37,832 nt of DNA from Clostridium sp. D53t1_180928_C8 (GTDB taxonomy: Bacteria; Bacillota; Clostridia; Clostridiales; Clostridiaceae), in contig NZ_JADPEL010000033.1 of assembly GCF_015667795.1 (NCBI RefSeq), positions 1-37,832 of the forward strand. The letters run 5' to 3'. The notes under the pieces are model-generated. The model had not been told where the DNA came from. It saw only the letters and a program-made list of their open reading frames with translations, and did not search any database. Below, one piece after another: positions 32,911-37,832 of the stretch; position 1 is the first letter of the stretch, and each line of letters starts with the position of its first letter. Made by a program: the position numbers and the translations under genes.

Positions 32911-32938
32911 AGAACTATAGCTCTATTACTATAGTTCT
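32911..32938 (-). terminator. Terminator of the alpha-mannosidase gene
   Basis: AGAACTATAG and its exact complement around an 8-nt loop, then TTTTAATG on the minus strand. Third copy of this stem in the window. Confidence 0.85.
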
Positions 32939-32962
32939 TCCTTTAATTTTAATTATTATATA

Positions 32963-35665
32963 CTATTTTAAAGCAAGAGTAATAATTTTATATGGTTCTA
33001 CTTCAATAAATTTTTCTACTGAATCAAAAGTTTCCTCTAAAACATTACTATTATAAACTGACATATTTGTATTTAAAGCTAATGAAGAATATTCTTCAGA
33101 TGGATTAAACCATCTTGCAATAATATCTCCACTTTCCTCTGAAAGCTTTAATGATGACCATATACACTCATTACTTTCAAAGTCAAATAAGTTAAGCTTA
33201 GAATCTATTACATTATCAGTTTTTAAATTAATTTGTTTAGTTATATCTTGAACTTCGTATAAATTAGCTTCCTTATAGCTGTTATATAAATCTTCCTTAT
33301 CTCCATGAGGTATAATCATAAATTCAGCTTCTATATTCCCTAAACATTGAGCTTCTGGTGTATAAAATATTCCCCAGTCTCCTAGCTCCCTAACCCCTCT
33401 ATGAATTGTAACTGCAATTGTATTTTTATCATTTTGCAATATTTCATATTCATTTAAACCTTTAGTTGCAATTGTTAAACCACAGTTCTCATCATGAACA
33501 TTAACAAAATATTGTAGATGTTGAGTATTGCATGGGTTTTCCCACTCTTCACTTGGGGTATTATCTCTCTTTGCTACTTCAAAAATTGAGTCAGCATAAT
33601 TATATGGAGTATTTATATCTGTTTCAAATAAAACTCTTACTCTATGATCTAAAGCTTCATTGTTAAAGCTTGTTTTAACCTTTATACCTTTACCTAGTCT
33701 TTCTAATGTATAAAGAGTTGTTATTTCCATATCTATCATTTCAGTTGAACGTTTAGCTTCACGATATTTAAATTCTATTAATTCCTCGATTTCCTTCTTT
33801 AATGTATCATCTGCAGATTTTGGAATCTTTATAGTATTTTTAACTTCTACAACAGCTCTAAAGCTACTATCTTCTAAAACTTTAATTTTTGCTTCAGAAT
33901 CACTACTTATTATAGGTGCAACTCCTTTAGGTTCTCCATAAATATATTCATTTCCAACATCTCCACAATCCTCATATAAACAAAGGTTTAAATATTCTTT
34001 CTTACTTTCTTTATGAAGAAGATTTATAGATCCATTGTCATTAATCTTTACTTTTACATATTCATTTTCTAATTCTCTTCCTGATATAAATAAGCTTTCA
34101 TTATTTTCTTCAGCTTTATCTGCTTCTACTAAAGCAAAAGTCTTCCATGAGAATTTATCCATATCTTTAACTTCTATTGAAAGCTTAACTACTTTAGCCA
34201 TATAAGGTTTTCTAAATTTATCCTTAGGAAGGTCAAAGTTAAATTTTTCATTAACTTCTATTATTTTAGATGGTATTACACAACCATTTTTATTTATAAC
34301 CTTAAACTCTGGAACATTATATTCTTTTACTTTCTTTACACAAAGTTTTACGTCATTATTGTTATCTTCAAAGTATTCTTTATATACTTCTATTTCTGTT
34401 TCTATAACTCTACTCTTTTCAAATCCAGTTGGATTTAATACTAAAAATGGTATTGCATCCTCTGAAATATTTTTAAATTCTGTAATATCAATATGATTTG
34501 AAAGATAAGTTAAAGCTTCATTTATTATATATAAAGCAACATTTTCAGCTTTTTCAAATCTAGTTACCATTTCTCTATGAACAGCATCTACACTACATCC
34601 ACAAATACTATCATGAGGATGATTTTGCATTAAAGTCTTCCATCCATAAACAAAAGTTTCATGTGGATATTCCATTCCTGCTTTATGCGCCATAACAGCT
34701 AAAGGTTCTGCTAGCTTTTCAAATAACATTTGACATTTTGCATTCATTTGTTTTAAGTAAATTCTAGCTGATGCCGTATTAGATAAAGTATACCATCCAT
34801 CTGTTCTTTGACTTCTAAGTTCACCTTTAATTACAGCTAAATCTTCTCTTAATTCCTTATTTACTTCTTCAACATAATCTTCAAAATTAGAATGAATAAA
34901 TTCAACATTATCATATATATTATTAGCAATATTAATAGCAGTAGATAAATCTGTTTGAACTGGCTGATGGTCACATCCATTCATAAATAAAAGATGATTA
35001 GTTGATGCATACTTTTCTGCATCACTTAATTTCTTTTTCCAATACTTTTTAGCTCCTTCTTCATCGGCTGGTACTTCGAAACCATTATTATACCAATTTG
35101 CAAATAATATTCCTAAAACCTTGCTACCATCTGGAGATTGCCAGTACATTTCTGAAAATTGTGATTCATAACTATTAGAATCACTTACTTCATTATTAAA
35201 TCCTGTAGGCTTTACTCCTCTTCCAAATACAGCTGTATTTATATTAGCATCCTTTAAGATTTGTGGTGCTTGACCCATATTTCCAAAAGAATCAGGGAAA
35301 TATCCAATTTTACATACATCTCCGTATTCCTTTGCATCCCTATGTCCTATTTGTAAATTTCTAATATTAGCCTCACTACTTGTTAACCATTCATCTTGAA
35401 GTATATACCAAGGTCCAACATGTATTCTTTTTTCTTTTATTAATTTCTTTAAAATTTCTTTCTTTTCAGGTCTTACTTGAAGGTAATCCTCAAGCATTAT
35501 AGTTTGTCCATCTAAATGAAAGCTTTTAAACTCTGGATCTTCTTCTAAAGTTTTTATTAATGTATCCATAAACTCTATTTCTAGCATATGGTGATGTTCA
35601 TATGGTAAATACCACTCTCTATCCCAATGTGAATGTGATATAATATGTGCTTTTTTCATTTTCAT
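32963..35665 (-). CDS. Glycoside hydrolase family 38 alpha-mannosidase
   Basis: 900 residues, no signal peptide, so cytoplasmic. The catalytic domain begins HIISHSHWDREWYLPYE (zinc ligands H13, D15), has the nucleophile D125 in GYFPDSFGNMGQAPQ, and a further zinc-site region NHPHDSICGCSVDAVHREM near 350. Helical middle and C-terminal beta domains complete the GH38 layout. MngB-like enzymes hydrolyse imported mannosyl compounds such as mannosylglycerate phosphate; no PTS or ABC importer is adjacent, so the substrate is open. The start follows GAGGAGAG. An operator-like palindrome lies 86 nt upstream. Confidence 0.93.
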   Translation of the reverse strand: MKMKKAHIISHSHWDREWYLPYEHHHMLEIEFMDTLIKTLEEDPEFKSFHLDGQTIMLEDYLQVRPEKKEILKKLIKEKRIHVGPWYILQDEWLTSSEANIRNLQIGHRDAKEYGDVCKIGYFPDSFGNMGQAPQILKDANINTAVFGRGVKPTGFNNEVSDSNSYESQFSEMYWQSPDGSKVLGILFANWYNNGFEVPADEEGAKKYWKKKLSDAEKYASTNHLLFMNGCDHQPVQTDLSTAINIANNIYDNVEFIHSNFEDYVEEVNKELREDLAVIKGELRSQRTDGWYTLSNTASARIYLKQMNAKCQMLFEKLAEPLAVMAHKAGMEYPHETFVYGWKTLMQNHPHDSICGCSVDAVHREMVTRFEKAENVALYIINEALTYLSNHIDITEFKNISEDAIPFLVLNPTGFEKSRVIETEIEVYKEYFEDNNNDVKLCVKKVKEYNVPEFKVINKNGCVIPSKIIEVNEKFNFDLPKDKFRKPYMAKVVKLSIEVKDMDKFSWKTFALVEADKAEENNESLFISGRELENEYVKVKINDNGSINLLHKESKKEYLNLCLYEDCGDVGNEYIYGEPKGVAPIISSDSEAKIKVLEDSSFRAVVEVKNTIKIPKSADDTLKKEIEELIEFKYREAKRSTEMIDMEITTLYTLERLGKGIKVKTSFNNEALDHRVRVLFETDINTPYNYADSIFEVAKRDNTPSEEWENPCNTQHLQYFVNVHDENCGLTIATKGLNEYEILQNDKNTIAVTIHRGVRELGDWGIFYTPEAQCLGNIEAEFMIIPHGDKEDLYNSYKEANLYEVQDITKQINLKTDNVIDSKLNLFDFESNECIWSSLKLSEESGDIIARWFNPSEEYSSLALNTNMSVYNSNVLEETFDSVEKFIEVEPYKIITLALK

Positions 35666-35750
35666 CTCTCCTCTATAACTTACTAACTATAATCTTTTAT
35701 CAAATTCCTACTACATAAACTTAGTGATTATTTAATCTTTTAAACCCTTA

Positions 35751-35765
35751 TGTTATACGTATACA
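35751..35765. promoter_or_regulatory. Operator-like palindrome upstream of the alpha-mannosidase gene
   Basis: TGTTATACGTATACA is a near-perfect palindrome, like sites of GntR- or LacI-type sugar regulators. No regulator gene is next to it. The rest of the 336-nt gap 35666-36001 holds only the weak terminator at 35903-35928 and a short palindrome copy at 35966-35983. Confidence 0.4.
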
Positions 35766-35902
35766 TTAGCTTTATAAATTAATAAATTATCTATAATTTC
35801 TTAACTTCATTATAGGATATTAATACTTTCCTTAATATTATAAATTTTATAGAAAAACTGTAATAATTATAAGAAATAATGTAGAAATCAATATAACATA
35901 AA

Positions 35903-35928
35903 AAGGATGTCCAATACTGACACCCCTT
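35903..35928 (-). terminator. Weak terminator after the 36002-36196 gene
   Basis: On the minus strand AAGGGGTGTC pairs imperfectly with GACATCCTT and is followed by TTTT. Confidence 0.5.
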
Positions 35929-36001
35929 CGAATCGTAATAGTTTAAAATTCTTCGTCATATCCAATCGATAAATTGAAATTTAACAATAGAATAATTATA
36001 G

Positions 36002-36196
36002 TTACTTTATATTGTTAGGTTTATCTGCATACCACTCTATATATCCACAATTTGAGCATACAAAGGGGAAAACATTACTTGTTTCTTTACTTGTAAAAAT
36101 TTTTTCAGGCAATTTGACAACTGTTAAGTTTTTTATCCCACCACTTGCCAAACATTTAGTTAACTCATTATTACACTTTGTACAATAACGTTCCAT
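36002..36196 (-). CDS. Small zinc-ribbon protein
   Basis: 64 residues. CTKCNN (C5, C8) and CSNCGY (C47, C50) give a two-knuckle zinc ribbon with a central KNLTVVKLPEKIF strand region. Such proteins are common in firmicutes and act as nucleic-acid or protein-binding modules; the role is unknown. GGTGG precedes the ATG. Confidence 0.65.
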   Translation of the reverse strand: MERYCTKCNNELTKCLASGGIKNLTVVKLPEKIFTSKETSNVFPFVCSNCGYIEWYADKPNNIK

Positions 36197-36291
36197 ATAA
36201 TCACCACCTATAATTATAATATTATGTATATGACATAGTTATATTCAACATTTAATGATTAAAAAGTTTAAGATTATCCCTCAAATTTTAA

Positions 36292-36318
36292 TCGCTAAAT
36301 TGGAATTTATCGAGGAGT
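36292..36318. repeat. Dispersed palindromic repeat, copy 1
   Basis: 27 nt matching the complement of 37438-37464 at 23 positions, and 35966-35983 at 16 of 18. Its core pairs TCGCTAAATT with AATTTATCGA. The changes between copies mostly fall within the stem. The remaining part of the 36197-36403 gap shows a TGACAT...ATGTCA pair near 36350. Confidence 0.5.
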
Positions 36319-36403
36319 TTATAACGTGTAAAAGCATATTGACATCTAATTACCAATGTCAGTTACCATTTATTTCTTATGTATATTCTATAACCAATTA
36401 TGG

Positions 36404-36409
36404 TATAAT
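36404..36409 (+). promoter_or_regulatory. Extended -10 promoter of the small toxin-like gene
   Basis: TATAAT preceded by TGG (extended -10), with no convincing -35. The start site would be near 36416, giving a 102-nt leader before the ATG at 36518. Confidence 0.55.
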
Positions 36410-36415
36410 TTAAAA

Positions 36416-36517
36416 GTAATATTTGAAATGCCGTAGAGGATGGCTACGGTGGTTGTACGTATTCCCACCTTGGGTTATTGATGATTTTCATCTTAGCTTA
36501 AGGGGGTGGTATTGGAT
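36416..36517 (+). promoter_or_regulatory. Structured leader of the small toxin-like mRNA
   Basis: G/C-rich for this window. CCGTAG (36431-36436) pairs with CTACGG (36444-36449). CCACCTT (36465-36471) can pair either with GGTGG at 36448-36452 or, with G-U pairs, with GGGGTGG at 36503-36509, which contains the ribosome binding site. Alternative folds that open or hide the start are typical of type I toxin mRNAs. Confidence 0.5.
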
Positions 36518-36682
36518 ATGATACTTACTTTGTTAATTGTTATAATATTTTTATTAATAGTTATACTAAAGGCTTTAAGTTCAAAAACTAAACTTTTAGA
36601 ATTTGAACTGAATATAGGTATTAAATGTTTTAAATTAAGTTTTAAGACAAATGAAAAAAGCACTCCATCCGACCAAGAATAG
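36518..36682 (+). CDS. 54-residue single-pass membrane peptide, candidate type I toxin
   Basis: Residues 1-18 are nearly all hydrophobic (MILTLLIVIIFLLIVILK), a single membrane helix, followed by a basic, partly amphipathic tail with SSKTKLLEFELNIGIKCFKL and an end at KSTPSDQE. Start at ATG 36518 with AGGGGG 11 nt upstream; in-frame TTG 36512 and GTG 36506 are alternatives. Its terminator overlaps its last codons. The gene has its own promoter and leader, and a convergent antisense unit covers its 3' end. Size, shape and gene layout match type I toxins, but no family member is recognised and a harmless small membrane protein is possible. Confidence 0.6.
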   Translation: MILTLLIVIIFLLIVILKALSSKTKLLEFELNIGIKCFKLSFKTNEKSTPSDQE

Positions 36683-36694
36683 TTGTGCTTTTTC
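36654..36694. terminator. Shared bidirectional terminator of toxin-like mRNA and antisense RNA
   Basis: AAAAAGCAC (36655-36663) pairs with GTGCTTTTT (36685-36693) around 21 nt. T-runs exist on both strands. It includes the last nine codons of the small gene. Confidence 0.7.
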
Positions 36695-36761
36695 ATAAGA
36701 TTTCATTTAATTTTAAATAAATCTAACCAATAGCCCTAAAACTAAAAACGTTCTAAGGATT

Positions 36762-36790
36762 GCTTAGTGTTGTCGCACTAAGCTTTTCTT
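36762..36790 (+). terminator. Second plus-strand terminator beyond the toxin-like gene
   Basis: GCTTAGTG (36762-36769) and CACTAAGC (36776-36783) with a 6-nt loop, followed by TTTTCTT. It would end toxin mRNA that reads through 36694, extending the antisense overlap to its full length. The same stem is the 5' hairpin of the antisense RNA. Confidence 0.7.
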
Positions 36791-36796
36791 ATTTAT

Positions 36797-36802
36797 ATTA
36801 TA
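36797..36802 (-). promoter_or_regulatory. Extended -10 promoter of the antisense RNA
   Basis: On the minus strand TATAAT is preceded by TGA (extended -10), like the promoter of the opposing mRNA. No protein gene follows on this strand until 36196, which supports a dedicated RNA. Confidence 0.5.
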
Positions 36803-36857
36803 TCAAACTTTTATAAAAAATAAACATAAAAATTCCTTAATCCATATTTTTTAATTT

Positions 36858-37364
36858 TCATTTCTTATAATTAACTTCATTATTCAAATAATAGTAGATT
36901 TTATTATTATAGGTTATCTTATACTTGAACCCACTTCTCTCAATTACTTTTTTAGATTGTGTATTGTTAATAAAGTGAGAACAAACAATAGAACTAATCT
37001 GTTTATCATTAAATGAATACTGAATGATTTCGTTTATAGCTTCTATTGCTATACCTAGTCCCCAAAAAGCTTCCGCTAAAACAAAACCTATTTCCTTGGC
37101 TTCTTTAAAAATATTATCGATAGGTGTATGTACTTCAATCCATCCTACCACTTTATTAAGTTCTTTTAACTCAATTGCCCATATGGTATCATCTGGTTCC
37201 TCAGTAAATTTTTCTAAAACAACATTAGTTTCTTTAATATTTTCTTTTACTCTAAACCCAGCTAAATCAGCAACTTTCTTATTACACATAACTTCATGTA
37301 GATTATTTAAATCTGCTCTTGACCATTCTCTTAAAATTAATCGTGTACTTTCAAATTTTTTCAT
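36858..37364 (-). CDS. GNAT family N-acetyltransferase, RimJ/RimL-like
   Basis: 168 residues. Opens FESTRLILREWSRADL, as in RimJ/RimL-type enzymes. Motif A is GFVLAEAFWGLGIAIEAINE with the acetyl-CoA pyrophosphate-binding W-G-L-G-I-A loop; the C-terminal part shows NNTQSKKVIERSGFKY, the usual S-x-x-V-x-E-x-x-GF end. It transfers acetyl from acetyl-CoA to an amino group of an unknown small molecule or protein. Start after AGGATA. Confidence 0.88.
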   Translation of the reverse strand: MKKFESTRLILREWSRADLNNLHEVMCNKKVADLAGFRVKENIKETNVVLEKFTEEPDDTIWAIELKELNKVVGWIEVHTPIDNIFKEAKEIGFVLAEAFWGLGIAIEAINEIIQYSFNDKQISSIVCSHFINNTQSKKVIERSGFKYKITYNNKIYYYLNNEVNYKK

Positions 37365-37437
37365 CTTAATATCCTACTTTCAATATTCTACTTTAGTAAA
37401 ATTTTTATTGTTTAATCTCTAATTATATATATCTTGT

Positions 37438-37464
37438 ACTCCCCGACAAATTCCTATTTATCGA
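37438..37464. repeat. Dispersed palindromic repeat, copy 2
   Basis: Complement of the element at 36292-36318 with four differences. It lies between the GNAT gene and the small membrane protein gene. No T-run follows, so it is not a standard terminator. Confidence 0.5.
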
Positions 37465-37501
37465 GTAGCTTAGTAATCAACTAACTCATATAATATTAAG
37501 G

Positions 37502-37702
37502 TTATTCATTATTATGTTTAAATTTTCTTATCTCATCAATGATGGAATATGTACAAAGTAGCATAGTAAAAACAATTATTGTAGCAACCACAATACCAAT
37601 TTGTTCCTGGTCAGCTCCTAACATTTCAAACAAGACAACATATACAACAACAATAACAACTGATAATATAAAAGCTTTTATCCAATTTTTTTTATTTCTC
37701 AT
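37502..37702 (-). CDS. Small two-helix membrane protein
   Basis: 66 residues with helices at about 8-27 (AFILSVVIVVVYVVLFEML) and 36-54 (IGIVVATIIVFTMLLCTYS) and charged ends. The start is ATG 37702, with GAGGAGAG seven bases upstream; the longer frame from GTG 37717 would place that site inside the gene. Unknown function. Confidence 0.65.
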   Translation of the reverse strand: MRNKKNWIKAFILSVVIVVVYVVLFEMLGADQEQIGIVVATIIVFTMLLCTYSIIDEIRKFKHNNE

Positions 37703-37832
37703 AATCTCTCTCCTCACATATATTAAACTTTTAATTATTATATTTATTGTATACTAAAAACATGAAAATTTAAATAAATTTTACATTTATATACATATAA
37801 ATCTTCTAATGTTAAACTCCTTTATTAAATAT

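Larger units (their letters stand above)
36654..36790 (-). ncRNA. Candidate antisense antitoxin RNA
   Basis: A minus-strand promoter at 36797-36802 predicts an RNA of about 137 nt starting near 36790. Its 5' end forms an 8-bp hairpin, GCTTAGTG...CACTAAGC, and it ends at the shared terminator. It would be complementary to the 3' end of the toxin-like mRNA. No ORF with a ribosome binding site lies in it. Confidence 0.45.

Noticed and set aside
36493-36696. 67-codon minus-strand ORF opposite the toxin-like gene
   Set aside because: No ribosome binding site, and it crosses the shared terminator; the plus-strand frame has promoter, leader and Shine-Dalgarno.
1-37832. CRISPR array, tRNA or rRNA genes, intact insertion sequences, VirR boxes
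   Set aside because: No regularly spaced direct repeats, cloverleaf-like segments, transposase frames or paired CCCAGTT-type sites were found on reading both strands.

Overview
The window is very AT-rich. It has strong AGGAGG-type ribosome binding sites and many U-tailed hairpin terminators, and nearly every gene lies on the minus strand. Fmt, a DhaK-DhaL fusion, a PocR-AraC regulator, YHYH and DUF4041 proteins, and candidate Spo0A boxes together point to a low-GC spore-forming firmicute, most likely Clostridium sensu stricto. No tRNA, rRNA, CRISPR array or intact insertion sequence was seen.

Layout. (1) 48-6328 is a defence region: a decayed ORF, an overlapping mcrB-mcrC pair (McrBC-type modification-dependent restriction), and a separate coiled-coil DUF4041/GIY-YIG nuclease. 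(2) 6639-10581 is accessory: a secreted YHYH-domain membrane-anchored protein, a translationally coupled J-domain/HNH-like pair, a gene remnant, a membrane protein and a lipoprotein. (3) 10707-13352 holds an isolated fmt and a MATE efflux gene whose transcript begins with a terminator-like hairpin. (4) 13651-17840 is glycerol catabolism: gldA and dhaKL (glycerol to dihydroxyacetone to DHAP), divergent from a PocR/AraC regulator with an operator-like inverted repeat between them. (5) 17996-26222 is a second accessory stretch of small membrane proteins, lipoproteins, an SF0329-like protein, zinc-ribbon proteins, a PAS-GGDEF protein and a lipoprotein gene broken by a stop codon. (6) 26384-31509 is a purine salvage operon: a divergent adenine-deaminase-like enzyme, a classical adenine deaminase and an NCS2 permease, behind a 170-nt structured leader. 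(7) 31902-37702 holds a lipoprotein, a GH38 alpha-mannosidase, a zinc-ribbon protein, a candidate type I toxin-antitoxin locus, a GNAT acetyltransferase and a small membrane protein.

The most unusual signals are these. A 54-codon hydrophobic ORF at 36518-36682 has its own promoter, a leader able to hide its ribosome binding site, and a convergent antisense transcription unit ending on a shared terminator. Three genes, including the DUF4041 nuclease, have the same promoter layout, TTCGACA-N21-TATAAT, as expected for Spo0A-activated genes. The purine operon leader is structured but does not match the purine riboswitch. The window also contains dispersed intergenic repeats (upstream elements, terminators, palindromes) shared among accessory genes, plus a gene fragment homologous to an intact gene 11 kb away, which suggests segmental duplication and decay.
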